A stretch of 64,000 bases of DNA from Methanobacteriota archaeon (GCA_016841265.1 JAENZL010000007.1:44136-108135); one strand, 5' to 3'; numbered from the stretch's first letter, positions 10,024 to 18,691 are shown. The notes: generated by a model from the sequence alone, not told the origin. Program-made: numbers and translations.

Positions 10024-13000
10024 ATGTCAATGAGCAACCACGAACGTGTGGGAAAGGCGCTGGAACTGCTGAAGGACAGCCTCGGGTCGTTCGTCGAGAG
10101 GGAAATGGAAAATACCTATCATGAGCAGGCACGGACAAAGATGGCAGATGTCCTGGGTCAGGACTGGATCTTTGCGGGAAAGCCCATTTCCGACCTTGAT
10201 ACGGCAGGGCTGTTCAAACTCATGTGGGATAACTGGAATGAAGTTTTCCGGGTAACCCTGGGTTTTGCGGAGCGCAGTCTGGTAAGTGAACTCCGGGACG
10301 TGCGAAATAAGTGGGCGCATCAGCAACCATTCTCCAGTGACGACGCCGACCGGGCCCTAGACTCGGTAGAGAGGTTATTGACAGCGATTTCTTCCCCGCA
10401 GGCCGACGAAGTTCACAAAATGAAAATGGAGCTTCGACGCCTGATCTTTGACGAACAGGTGAGAAATGAGAGGCGCAAAGCTTCGAAAACGGTCATCGAA
10501 AGTGCATCCAGCAACCTCCTCAAGCCCTGGAGGGAAATTGTCACTCCGCACGTGGACGTTGCAAGCGGACGCTACCAGCAGGCTGAGTTTGCAGCCGACC
10601 TCTGGCAGGTCCACCTTGGACAGGGGACGGATGAGTACCGGAACCCGGTCGAGTTCTTCAGGCGCACATACCTTACCGAAAGCCTCAGGGGCCTCCTTAT
10701 AAACGGATTGCAGCGGCTCTCTGGACAGGGAGGAGATCCCGTGGTGCAGCTCCAGACAAACTTCGGAGGCGGAAAGACCCACTCGATGCTGGCTCTCTAC
10801 CACCTTTTTTCCGGAAATGCGAGTGGAAGCGAGCTTCTGGGAATTGAAAGTGTGCTCATGGAGGCTGGAGTTCCCAAGATTCCTAATGCGAAGTGTGTGG
10901 TACTCGTGGGCAACAAGATCTCCCCCGGCAACCCCGTGACCAAACCCGACGGGACAGTCGTGCACACCCTCTGGGGAGAACTTGCCTGGCAGCTTGGAGG
11001 AAAAGAAGCATACGAACGTCTGCGTGCGGACGACGAGAAAGCGACAAGCCCTGGTGATGTCCTTCGGGAACTTTTCTGTGAATACGGCCCCTGCATCGTT
11101 CTTATCGATGAGTGGGTTGCCTATGCCCGCCAGCTCCATGACCAGAGCGACCTGCCTGCAGGCAGTTTCGAGACCCAGTTCACCTTTGCCCAGGCCCTCA
11201 CCGAGTCTGCCAAGCTTGCCGGGAACTGTCTGCTTGTGATCAGCCTGCCGGCCTCAGACACTGCCACCTCTATTCATGCCCAGGCCGATGACGTGGAAGT
11301 GGGAGGACAGCGCGGAAGAGAAGCCCTTGACAGGCTGAGAAACGTAGTCGGACGTGTGGAGTCTTCCTGGCGGCCTGCAAGTGCGGAAGAAGGGTTCGAG
11401 ATCGTTCGCAGGCGGCTTTTTGAACCCATGACGGACCCGGAGCAGTTCAAGGACAGGGACGTTGTTGCCCGGGCTTTTGCCGACCTTTACCGTTCACAGA
11501 GCCAAGAATTTCCCCCGGAGTGCTGGGACTCTGATTATGAAAAACGCCTCAAGGCAGCCTATCCGATTCACCCGGAGGTCTTTGACCGGCTCTACACTGA
11601 CTGGTCCACACTTGTAAAGTTCCAGCGCACCAGAGGCGTGCTGCGCCTGATGGCTGCGGTCATCTACAGCCTCTGGGAAAAAGGGGACAAAAACCCGCTC
11701 ATCCTTCCGGCCAACATTGCCATAGATGACCAGCGTGTGCAGTCAGAACTTACCCGCTACCTCTCCGACAACTGGACTCCAATCATCGAAAAAGATGTGG
11801 AAGGCCCAAGCTCACTGCCCCTGCGCATTGATTCGGATGTACCAAACCTTGGCAAGTTCGCCGCCTGCCGCCGGGTAGCCCGCACCATCTATCTGGGCTC
11901 TGCCCCCATCCAGACAGCTTCCAATCGCGGCCTTGAAGACCGGCGTGTGAAACTGGGTTGTGTGATGCCTGGAGAATCTCCTGCCATCTTCGGTGACGCC
12001 TTAAGGAGGCTGGCAGCAGCAGCAACCTATCTCTACCAGGACGGACCTCGCTACTGGTACTCAACCCAGCCCACTGTAACCAAACTGGCCGAGGATCGCG
12101 CCGAGCAGCTCAAACGCGACCCTGACAGAGTGGTCAAAGAGCTGGACAAACGCCTGCGTGCAGACCTGCGCCATCAGGGAGATTTTAGTCGTGTGCACCC
12201 TCTTCCGACTTCCAGTGGCGATGTGCCCGACGACCTGGATGCACGTCTGGTGGTGCTGGGAATCGAACAGACTTACAGCAAGGAAGCAGGAAACGCCGCC
12301 GAAAAAGCTGCCAGGTTAATTATGGAAACCCGCGGAAACAGCCCACGTCTCTACCGCAATACCCTTGTCTTCCTCGCACCTGACAAGATGCGTTTGCAGG
12401 ACCTCGACGAAGCTGTGCGCAAGTACCTGGCATGGGAGTCTATCCTCGAAGAAAAAGACACCCTTGACCTTTCACCCCACCAGGTAAAGCAGGCCCAGAC
12501 GCAAAAAGAGAATGCAAACAGCACCGTGACAGCCCGGCTGCCCGAAGCATACCAGTGGCTACTGGTACCCACACAGGAAAAGCCTCAGTCTCCGGTTGAG
12601 TGGCAGGCAATTCGCCTTTCAGGCCAGGACCCCCTTGCAGTGCGGGCCAGCAAGAAGCTCAAAAACGAGGAATTACTGATAACTGCACTTGCAGGCACTA
12701 GGCTGCGCATGGATCTTGAACGCATCCCGCTCTGGCGTGGGGATAACGTTGCAATCAAGCAGCTCGCAGAAGATTTTGCTTCCTATCTCTACCTTCCCAG
12801 ACTAATAGAACCTTCAGTGCTCATCGGTGCGGTTTGTGATGGGCTCAGACTGCTTACGTGGATGGAGGAATCTTTTACTTACGCCGATAGTTTCGACGGA
12901 GCTGAGGGACGATACCGGGGACTTCGTTGCGGGCAATCTGTAGACCTCTCGAAAGATAACCTTTCAGGTTTACTGGTGAAGCCGGAAGTGGCTGTAAATC

Positions 13001-13401
13001 AGCAGAAAGCAGAAACACCATCCACTCAGGCAGTTCCCAAAGAACCCACACAAGTTACGGAAACTGGCTCAACATATGGATCGCCAGGTGGAGGTGTGAC
13101 TACGGGAACTGGAACGGACGTTGGAACTGGAACCGGAACCACAACCAGACCACCAGCAGAACAACCTCCCAGACGTTTCCACGGCAGTGTGACCCTTGAC
13201 TCTACCCGTGTGGGCCGTGACGCAGGGAAAATCGCTGATGAAGTAATCTCTCACCTTGCCGGACTGATGGGTTCGACGGTGACAGTGACACTGGAAATTG
13301 AGGCAGACATTCCATCCGGAGTCCCGGACAACGTTGTACGGATCGTTACCGAAAACGGTAGAACACTGAAATTCACTAATCAGGGATTCGAGAAGGAATA
13401 A
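10024..13401 (+). CDS. DUF499 P-loop ATPase with N-terminal HEPN (Swt1-like) domain
   Basis: 1125 residues. The N-terminal ~140 residues are helical and contain RNKWAH (R94, four residues, H99), which fits the R-x4-6-H motif of HEPN domains and resembles the Swt1-type HEPN found before P-loop ATPases. The ATPase core follows: Walker A FGGGKTHS at about 247-254, Walker B CIVLIDEW near 358-365. The C-terminus has a Gly/Thr-rich linker (about 1018-1045, GTGTDVGTGTGTTT) and a final small domain. The start ATG at 10024 is 3 bp after the methylase stop. DUF499 proteins are paired with DUF1156 methylases in archaeal and bacterial defence islands and are distant relatives of BREX BrxC/PglY. Whether the HEPN part is an active RNase or a structural adaptor cannot be told from sequence. 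Confidence 0.88.
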   Translation: MSMSNHERVGKALELLKDSLGSFVEREMENTYHEQARTKMADVLGQDWIFAGKPISDLDTAGLFKLMWDNWNEVFRVTLGFAERSLVSELRDVRNKWAHQQPFSSDDADRALDSVERLLTAISSPQADEVHKMKMELRRLIFDEQVRNERRKASKTVIESASSNLLKPWREIVTPHVDVASGRYQQAEFAADLWQVHLGQGTDEYRNPVEFFRRTYLTESLRGLLINGLQRLSGQGGDPVVQLQTNFGGGKTHSMLALYHLFSGNASGSELLGIESVLMEAGVPKIPNAKCVVLVGNKISPGNPVTKPDGTVVHTLWGELAWQLGGKEAYERLRADDEKATSPGDVLRELFCEYGPCIVLIDEWVAYARQLHDQSDLPAGSFETQFTFAQALTESAKLAGNCLLVISLPASDTATSIHAQADDVEVGGQRGREALDRLRNVVGRVESSWRPASAEEGFEIVRRRLFEPMTDPEQFKDRDVVARAFADLYRSQSQEFPPECWDSDYEKRLKAAYPIHPEVFDRLYTDWSTLVKFQRTRGVLRLMAAVIYSLWEKGDKNPLILPANIAIDDQRVQSELTRYLSDNWTPIIEKDVEGPSSLPLRIDSDVPNLGKFAACRRVARTIYLGSAPIQTASNRGLEDRRVKLGCVMPGESPAIFGDALRRLAAAATYLYQDGPRYWYSTQPTVTKLAEDRAEQLKRDPDRVVKELDKRLRADLRHQGDFSRVHPLPTSSGDVPDDLDARLVVLGIEQTYSKEAGNAAEKAARLIMETRGNSPRLYRNTLVFLAPDKMRLQDLDEAVRKYLAWESILEEKDTLDLSPHQVKQAQTQKENANSTVTARLPEAYQWLLVPTQEKPQSPVEWQAIRLSGQDPLAVRASKKLKNEELLITALAGTRLRMDLERIPLWRGDNVAIKQLAEDFASYLYLPRLIEPSVLIGAVCDGLRLLTWMEESFTYADSFDGAEGRYRGLRCGQSVDLSKDNLSGLLVKPEVAVNQQKAETPSTQAVPKEPTQVTETGSTYGSPGGGVTTGTGTDVGTGTGTTTRPPAEQPPRRFHGSVTLDSTRVGRDAGKIADEVISHLAGLMGSTVTVTLEIEADIPSGVPDNVVRIVTENGRTLKFTNQGFEKE

Positions 13402-13481
13402 GTTAACATTCATTTTGGAGGAATTTCGGACAAAACAGGAGCCTTGGTACCTCGAATGGGGTAATCACAGGCTTTACTCCT

Positions 13482-13865
13482 TCAAGGTTTAGGTTCAAAA
13501 GATTTGCAAATAGATTTTTGAACAACTTTTTCCCCCTTAAGGGTGCATTCTGGTCTTAAGTAATAAGAACATGTGAGGCAACAATAGTCTTTTTTTTCAA
13601 GATAGTCTCTAATTTTCCGCAGTTCGAGGGAGTATAATCCTTTTCCCTTGTTATATTTGAAGAGATTATAAGGAATATTTTTGATTTTACAATATAGGGT
13701 TGCGGGGGATGGGGGATTCCAATCTTCGTACTGTGATTCCTTCACTAAATTTGTTTTACTGGAAGATATTTTGGAAGGTAAATCGGGATAAAGCATTTTA
13801 TGGCATTCTGGGCAAAATATATATTTATCCCTATATTTTTTATTACAGCTTTTGCATATTTTCAT
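13482..13865 (-). CDS. Small double zinc-ribbon protein, unknown function
   Basis: 127 residues. The N-terminus has CKSCNKKYRDKYIFCPEC, a classic C-x2-C...C-x2-C zinc ribbon (residues 4-21). The C-terminal part has a second cysteine cluster, CCLTCSYYLRPEC, followed by a further Cys near the end. The middle is lysine-rich and probably unstructured. Base composition is much more AT-rich than the neighbouring island genes, and no Shine-Dalgarno sequence is seen before the ATG. It is convergent with the DUF499 gene and not clearly part of any operon. A nucleic-acid or protein-binding role is the usual reading of such ribbons; nothing more specific is supported. Confidence 0.6.
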   Translation of the reverse strand: MKICKSCNKKYRDKYIFCPECHKMLYPDLPSKISSSKTNLVKESQYEDWNPPSPATLYCKIKNIPYNLFKYNKGKGLYSLELRKIRDYLEKKDYCCLTCSYYLRPECTLKGEKVVQKSICKSFEPKP

Positions 13866-14075
13866 ACATCTGTTATTCTGTTTATAAGCATATATAATTG
13901 TATAAGTTAATATATTCAGGCTTTATAGAGATCTTTCTTCATTTGCAATTATCATTAAAGTGGTGAGTAAACTCAACATCCAGGTCACTTATGTAATTTA
14001 TATTAGAGTTATTTCATCTCGGCTTTTGTAGAAAATACCTCTCATTTCTCAACCCACCCCTCAAAATCTACCCAC

Positions 14076-14403
14076 TCACCCAAAACTCCCCAAAGTCGAC
14101 TGAACTCTCCCCTTCATCGGATTTTTCCCCTGCTTGAATTCTTCGATCCTGTCCGGGTTGTTAGCCAGGTATGCCAGTATGTCCCCATGGCATTGCTCAG
14201 GCCAGCACCAGCAGACGAGAACTTTGCCTGACAGTTCCCCGGGGATTGCCCTCAGGAGATGGCCTCTTTTTCAGGTAGTCCCGGTACTTTTGCAGTACTT
14301 CTTCCCTGCTCCCGTCCTTGCCTATTGCAAAGGGGCTTCCCCATTTCGTTGTACGGTCGATTTTGTTTTTTCCGGAAAATATAAACTTTGGGTTTTCCTG
14401 CAT
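14076..14403 (-). pseudogene. DUF4326-domain gene with a single-base frameshift
   Basis: Frame 1 from ATG at 14403 gives a DUF4326 N-terminal half (TTKWGSPFAIGKDGSREEV). It leaves the family pattern just after YLKKR and runs to a stop at 14197. The -1 related frame continues the family exactly: HLLRAIPGELSGKVLVCWC, then CHGDILAYLANNPDR, ending at TGA 14076-14078. Removing one C from the run at about 14261-14264 (plus-strand ggcc) restores one ORF of about 109 codons. The ATG overlaps the stop of the preceding small ORF as TAATG, implying translational coupling in the same operon. DUF4326 proteins are small, often phage- or plasmid-borne, and of unknown function. Real mutation and sequencing error cannot be separated here. 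Confidence 0.75.
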
Positions 14404-14648
14404 TATTCAATCGGTATTTTTAGTCCTGCTTTTGAGGAATTAAAAGAAAAAGCTGAGGTGTATGGGCTTGAGATTTCTTGTAGCCGGCCCATTAGATGAA
14501 AACTCTCAACGCTGTTGAGACAATTATCCTGAATATAAATACTACCTCTTATGAGCCAGTAACAAATTCCATCTTTTTCCGGAAGGACCAGAGGGTTCAG
14601 GTAAAGGATTTTGATTCCATTTAAAAAAGGCAAATCAAGATAAATCAT
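14403..14648 (-). CDS. Hypothetical 81-aa protein in the nucleotidyltransferase operon
   Basis: I do not recognise this protein. Support comes from context: its ATG at 14648 overlaps the 3' end of the nucleotidyltransferase gene by 14 bp, and its TAA overlaps the ATG of the DUF4326 gene as TAATG. Both junctions are typical of translationally coupled archaeal operons. The sequence is mixed hydrophobic, with a stretch ILYLNPLVLPEKDGICYWLI that could form beta strands, and no membrane segment or metal motif. It could be a small partner of the DUF4326 protein or an eroded fragment. Confidence 0.4.
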   Translation of the reverse strand: MIYLDLPFLNGIKILYLNPLVLPEKDGICYWLIRGSIYIQDNCLNSVESFHLMGRLQEISSPYTSAFSFNSSKAGLKIPIE

Positions 14649-15438
14649 TCAATGAGAATTTGCTCTCAGAAACCTGCAAAATAACCCCTTTTTTCACAAG
14701 TGATTCAAGCGCTTTTTTAACATCGCCGGAATCAAGGTCCTGGCTCAGCTCTTCAAAAGTCTGATGACCGCCCTTCAGTCTTTCAATAAGCATCTGAGCC
14801 AGCATGTCCTGATAAGCAAGGTCATGCAGTTCACCAATGACCGAATGCGAAATTTTGAATCTGTCTGCAAACTCCTCCAGCCCGTCGAAGAAAAAGGCGA
14901 TCCAGGCAAAGTTCTGGTCGTGCTCGTTTTGCCAGATGATTTCATCCCGGATGATGTCGAAGTCCAGACCCCGGGTAAAAAGAGTATACATATCTTCCCG
15001 GTCCCTGTCTCTTGAGGTCACGCTTTTGAAAACGAAGATATCTTCTGGGGCTATCATGTATACTGAAATATTTTCCAGGGAAAACAGCTCAATGGAACGC
15101 TTTGCCATGGATTCGGAAAGCTGCAGGCCGTTACAGACTACCCGGACGAAGATATCCCATCTGAAGCCATCCGCATTTTCAAGTATGTCGCTCGCATTCA
15201 TTTCAGCGTAGGCTCCCCTGACACAGGGAACGAAATAGCCCAGAGATAAAAGGGCATTTCTGGTGAGTTCGAGTTCCCTGGTTGACCTGAGTACAACATC
15301 AATATCTTTTGTGGCCACCTTAAGGTTCTGGAAGCTCATGGCTCCGCCGCCTATCAGATACAGATCGACATGTTCGGAAAGCTCACCGTTGAGTTTCTTA
15401 AACTCATTTTCCAGATAGGTTCGTCTGAAGGTTGCCAT
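14635..15438 (-). CDS. Nucleotidyltransferase, AbiEii/DUF6036-like, probable toxin-like partner
   Basis: 267 residues. The N-terminal polymerase-beta-type fold shows LIGGGAMSF (residues 28-36) followed by KDIDVVL, i.e. the G-G...D-x-D core of minimal nucleotidyltransferases. A third acidic candidate lies in the RWDIFV region. The C-terminal third is helical with a winged-helix flavour (KGGHQTFEEL...KKALESLVKKG). The gene begins 2 bp after the stop of a winged-helix regulator, the arrangement of AbiE-type (regulator then NTase) toxin-antitoxin pairs. Inferred role: nucleotide transfer to RNA or protein, held in check by the upstream partner. A housekeeping or resistance nucleotidyltransferase is the alternative. 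The overlap with the next ORF supports one transcript. Confidence 0.75.
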   Translation of the reverse strand: MATFRRTYLENEFKKLNGELSEHVDLYLIGGGAMSFQNLKVATKDIDVVLRSTRELELTRNALLSLGYFVPCVRGAYAEMNASDILENADGFRWDIFVRVVCNGLQLSESMAKRSIELFSLENISVYMIAPEDIFVFKSVTSRDRDREDMYTLFTRGLDFDIIRDEIIWQNEHDQNFAWIAFFFDGLEEFADRFKISHSVIGELHDLAYQDMLAQMLIERLKGGHQTFEELSQDLDSGDVKKALESLVKKGVILQVSESKFSLNDLS

Positions 15439-15440
15439 AC

Positions 15441-16355
15441 TTACACCAGGCTTTCAAGCAGATCCTGGTATTCTTTCCAGGGAAGGACAACGTCGCTGCC
15501 TTTTTCTTTTTTATCGAGATATTCAAGAAGGGTCCTGACGTGGGCTTCAATATCATAATATGCGGCATATTTTATGAAATTTTTTGAATTGAGTTTGGGT
15601 GCAAGTGCAAGAGCATATGAATTGTAAATAGGGCTGTAAGGATCGATCAAAATCGTATGGATAAAGAACTCTTCCTCACACAGTGGTTTTTTGCTGAAGA
15701 AGTAATAGTCCATATCGGTAATCACATCCAGGCTGTATTTCGGGAAAATGCTGATAGCCGTCGGATGGATCTTATTTTCCAGATGTGGTTCAAGATCAGG
15801 GTTCAGGTTTTCTGCCCTGAACAAAAATTCCGGGCCTCTTTGCCAGATCAACACCCCATTTTGAGAAACAGCCCGCAGGTTCATATTTGCCCTGTACTTA
15901 AAATAATTGTCAGCAAAGTCTTCAAAAAGGGCATGACGACTGCTCAGGAGAAACCTGCCTTTTTCCTTGATTACGATACCGTATCTTGCCAACCTTGATA
16001 TTGCCGAAGATACGGTATACCTGTCAAGACCCGTTATTTCAGAAACCTCAGTAATACTGCGCGGCGATTTCAATACGGAAAAAACATGTAGAGAAGAAGG
16101 AGTAAAAAGTTTACCCAATGGGAGCCTTGGAAATTCCCTCAAAATATCTTCCAGGGACCGCGCATGCAGGGAATCCGAGCGCCGGATGTACACATGTTTT
16201 CCTTTTTTTTCTCTAAGCACAAAACCTTCACTTTCCAGCGAACTCACAGCTTTCGATACTGTAGAGTAATGCAGACCTAAAAGTTCTGAAAGGTCCGATA
16301 TATTCATAGGCTCTTTAAGACACTTAAATATGGAAATTTCCCTGGAACTCAGCAT
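15441..16355 (-). CDS. Double winged-helix transcriptional regulator, AbiEi-like antitoxin candidate
   Basis: 304 residues with two successive winged-helix domains. The first (1-65) reads ISDLSELLGLHYSTVSKAV and the second (about 90-150) ITEVSEITGLDRYTVSSAI; both are good helix-turn-helix cores. The C-terminal half (about 160-304) is an alpha/beta region I do not recognise. It precedes the nucleotidyltransferase by 2 bp. Two palindromes flank the TATA element immediately upstream of its start, which is what autoregulation by a dimeric winged-helix protein would look like. By analogy with AbiEi the C-terminal part may contact the nucleotidyltransferase; that is inference. An ordinary MarR-like regulator of the pair is the alternative. 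Confidence 0.75.
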   Translation of the reverse strand: MLSSREISIFKCLKEPMNISDLSELLGLHYSTVSKAVSSLESEGFVLREKKGKHVYIRRSDSLHARSLEDILREFPRLPLGKLFTPSSLHVFSVLKSPRSITEVSEITGLDRYTVSSAISRLARYGIVIKEKGRFLLSSRHALFEDFADNYFKYRANMNLRAVSQNGVLIWQRGPEFLFRAENLNPDLEPHLENKIHPTAISIFPKYSLDVITDMDYYFFSKKPLCEEEFFIHTILIDPYSPIYNSYALALAPKLNSKNFIKYAAYYDIEAHVRTLLEYLDKKEKGSDVVLPWKEYQDLLESLV

Positions 16356-16356
16356 T

Positions 16357-16408
16357 ATGTGGAAAAACGTTCACATTATATATATATTATGTGGCAAAAA
16401 TTCCACAT
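16357..16408 (-). promoter_or_regulatory. Promoter with paired operator-like palindromes
   Basis: Palindrome 1 is 16357-16376 (ATGTGG-type arm, ending TTCACAT). Palindrome 2 is 16389-16408, ATGTGGCAAAAATTCCACAT, with near-perfect 6-9 bp arms. Their starts are 32 bp apart, about three helical turns. An alternating TATATATAT TATA-like element lies between them (about 16377-16388). Placement just upstream of the winged-helix gene suggests autorepression by occlusion of TBP. Confidence 0.6.
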
Positions 16409-16766
16409 TAATCGAAAAAACAGATTCACAACAAAGCTAATTCCAGCAAGATAGGAAAAAATTTAAATCATTCGCATTTTACTGGAAAAAACTAATAAAT
16501 TGTTCACATTAATTTCTTTTTGACATAATATTTAGCTGTGTTTACATTTTGGAAAAGCCGGTCAGCAAGCTGACCGTTGAGAACGCCGGTACCTGAAAAT
16601 CAAGTTGAAAACCGGTTTTAAGGTACCGAAATATCCGTAAATAGCAAGCCACCTGATACTTGAACGCCTTAACCTTGGAAAAAGAATACCTGACACCTGA
16701 AATTTCGAACATCACCCTTGCCTGAATAATAATATTTATAATCTCATTAGTGTATCCACCCTATTG
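16409..16766. other. Intergenic region between divergent genes; hairpin and TATA element
   Basis: AT-rich. A perfect 8-bp stem CGGTCAGC/GCTGACCG with a two-base loop lies at 16559-16576. A short sequence around 16596-16620 (ACCTGAAAATCAAGTTGAAA) recurs at about 18321-18341 on the other side of the next gene. A TATA-like TTTATAAT at about 16735 is 25-30 bp before the next start, so that transcript probably has little or no leader. Confidence 0.4.
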
Positions 16767-18113
16767 ATGGCAGATAAATCGGCTGCGGATGAAAACAGTC
16801 TACTTCTTGAGCGCATTTTCCAGGTCCACGAATCCCCCTGCAAAGTCGTTCTGGCAATAACCGGCGGCGGGGCTGAAATTCTTGGGGAATTGCTCCGGCA
16901 CGGCAGCGGCTCGGCAACGGTGCTGGATGCGGTTGTCCCATACGGTATGGAGGCGATGGACCGCTTCCTCGGCAGGAAACCTGAAAAGTACTGCTCGGAG
17001 AAAACCGCAAGACTGATGGCAATGGTTGCCTACCAGCGAGCCCTGGAACTGTCTAAAGGCTCAGACGGTTTCGATGGTTTCGACGGTTTCGACGATTCCG
17101 ATGGCTCCGACGGCTCCAACGGACCGGACGTAATAGGGATCGGTGCGACCTGCAAACTCAAGGCGGCAAATGAACGGGAAGGCAGGAAACACGAGGTCCA
17201 TGTTGCCATACAGGCATATCGTGAAACCGGGGTCAGAACCCTTGAACTGACAGCGGACCGGACAAGGGAAGAGGAAGAAAAGATCGCTGCATACCTGATT
17301 TTCAATGTGCTCGCCCGTTACTGCGGCGTTCCTGAAATCGATTTGCCGGCTGGGATAAGGACAACGGATGGGATCGGGACCGGAAAAGGGAGAGAAGTTA
17401 TTGAAAAATATGCGTCAGTTTCCGGGGCGGTAGGGGATCTGCTGAGACAGCAGAGGTGCAGCTCGGAAAGTTCTTGTGAAACAGCTGGGATGGCAAGGAT
17501 CAATTTTAATGAGGCCACCGAAAAAGCAAAAGCTTCCGCAACGATAAAGCCTGAAGAGACAAAGCCCGAAATGCCCGGAGAGCCTGGAAAGCCAGAAGAG
17601 ATAAAGCTCGTATTTTCCGGCTCTTTTGACCCCTGCCACAGGAACCATGTTTTCATGGCGAGCTGGGCGTCGAAGAAATATAATACGCCCGTTCACTTTG
17701 AGATTTCTTTGACTAACGTTGACAAGCCGCCCATAGATTTTATCTCGTTGAGCCAGAGGCTTGATTCCTTAAGGAAATACAAAGACGAAGCATTCATGGG
17801 CGGGGTTTGTCTGACAAACGCGCCGCTCTTCCTGCAAAAAGCCGACCTTTTCCCGAACAGCACCTTCATTATTGGAGCTGATACTTTTAACAGGCTGTTT
17901 GACACAAAATACTATGACGGAATAACAGATTCAGCTGTCATTTTAAAGCAGTTTAAGGAAAAGAATGTGCGGTTCATGGTGTTTCACAGGAAATCCGTTG
18001 AAATGTCTATCAACCCTGAGGTCCTGGAGTTTTGTGAGATTATCCCGATGGACGAATATGCAGATGATGGGACGTCTTCCAGGGAAATTAGAAAGAAGCG
18101 AGAAAATAAATAA
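16767..18113 (+). CDS. CinA/PncC-like domain fused to a nicotinamide-mononucleotide adenylyltransferase-type domain
   Basis: 448 residues from ATG 16767 (a TTG lies one codon earlier). The N-terminal ~210 residues resemble the CinA C-terminal/PncC nicotinamide-nucleotide amidase fold (VVLAITGGGAEIL, CSEKTARLMAMVAYQRAL, DVIGIGATCKL). It is interrupted at about 93-115 by a low-complexity GFDGFDGFDDSDGSDGS insert. A charged linker (about 245-280) leads to a nucleotidylyl-transferase domain: GSFDPCHRNHV (the usual GxFxPxHxGH, with N in place of the Gly before the last His) and a C-terminal SSREIRKK, equivalent to the ISSTxIR motif. Inferred role: NMN deamidation plus adenylylation, i.e. NAD salvage by one protein. 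The monocistronic setting gives no further clue. The amidase Ser/Lys residues cannot be assigned with confidence. Confidence 0.75.
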   Translation: MADKSAADENSLLLERIFQVHESPCKVVLAITGGGAEILGELLRHGSGSATVLDAVVPYGMEAMDRFLGRKPEKYCSEKTARLMAMVAYQRALELSKGSDGFDGFDGFDDSDGSDGSNGPDVIGIGATCKLKAANEREGRKHEVHVAIQAYRETGVRTLELTADRTREEEEKIAAYLIFNVLARYCGVPEIDLPAGIRTTDGIGTGKGREVIEKYASVSGAVGDLLRQQRCSSESSCETAGMARINFNEATEKAKASATIKPEETKPEMPGEPGKPEEIKLVFSGSFDPCHRNHVFMASWASKKYNTPVHFEISLTNVDKPPIDFISLSQRLDSLRKYKDEAFMGGVCLTNAPLFLQKADLFPNSTFIIGADTFNRLFDTKYYDGITDSAVILKQFKEKNVRFMVFHRKSVEMSINPEVLEFCEIIPMDEYADDGTSSREIRKKRENK

Positions 18114-18691
18114 AGTGAATAAGGGCCGCTACACAATAAATATAACTAAAAAGTAATAACTAAAGTTTTCTGTTTTGAATTATGAATGAAAGACGCTGTG
18201 TTTGAGTTATGAGCTAAAGGACTGCTGTGAAGGTTGAATTCAATTTTCATATGCAATTTTTCGGGGGTCCTGGAAAGGCCGTCCTCTTCGCTGCGCTCTG
18301 CGGCCGGTGAGTGCTCAGGTGCCTGAAAATCAAATTGAAAAAAGTTTATTGGTAAGTTCTCTGATACATTTTCTGATACATTTTCTGATACATTTTCTGA
18401 TACATTTTCTGATACATTCTCTAACACGTTCTCTAACACATTTTCTGATTTCCTTTTAAGTTTGCGAGTTTACACTTTGTAAGCTTTCACGTTTTTTCCG
18501 GCTACTTTGCAGTACTTTGAGAGGGCGTTCTTGAAAATCCTTCTTAATACTCAGAGATCCAAAAGATCTCTTTAAATATAAGTCTCATATTTTTCAATCC
18601 AAATAGTAAAATTTATATATTACATTGACCGGTAATAAGATACCGGTTGCCTACTGTGGCGCAGCCAAAAAATGGAGAAGTGAACCACCAG
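18114..18691. other. 578-bp intergenic region upstream of the mtbC::mtbB chimera
   Basis: Contains a 12-bp tandem array (18361-18444), a GC-rich CTTCGCTGCGCTCTGCGGCC patch near 18290, and a probable promoter: TTTATATATTA at about 18611-18621. No gene seen. The minus-strand ORF over the array is only the SENV-repeat translation of the tandem repeat. Confidence 0.5.
18361..18444. repeat. 12-bp tandem repeat array, 7 units
   Basis: Unit CTGATACATTTT, five near-identical copies followed by two diverged copies (CTAACACGTTCT, CTAACACATTTT). It lies in the intergenic region about 170 bp upstream of the chimera promoter. Confidence 0.9.

Noticed and set aside
18146..18439. Minus-strand ORF with SENV repeats
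   Set aside because: Generated by the 12-bp tandem repeat, with no ribosome site and a meaningless C-terminal half.
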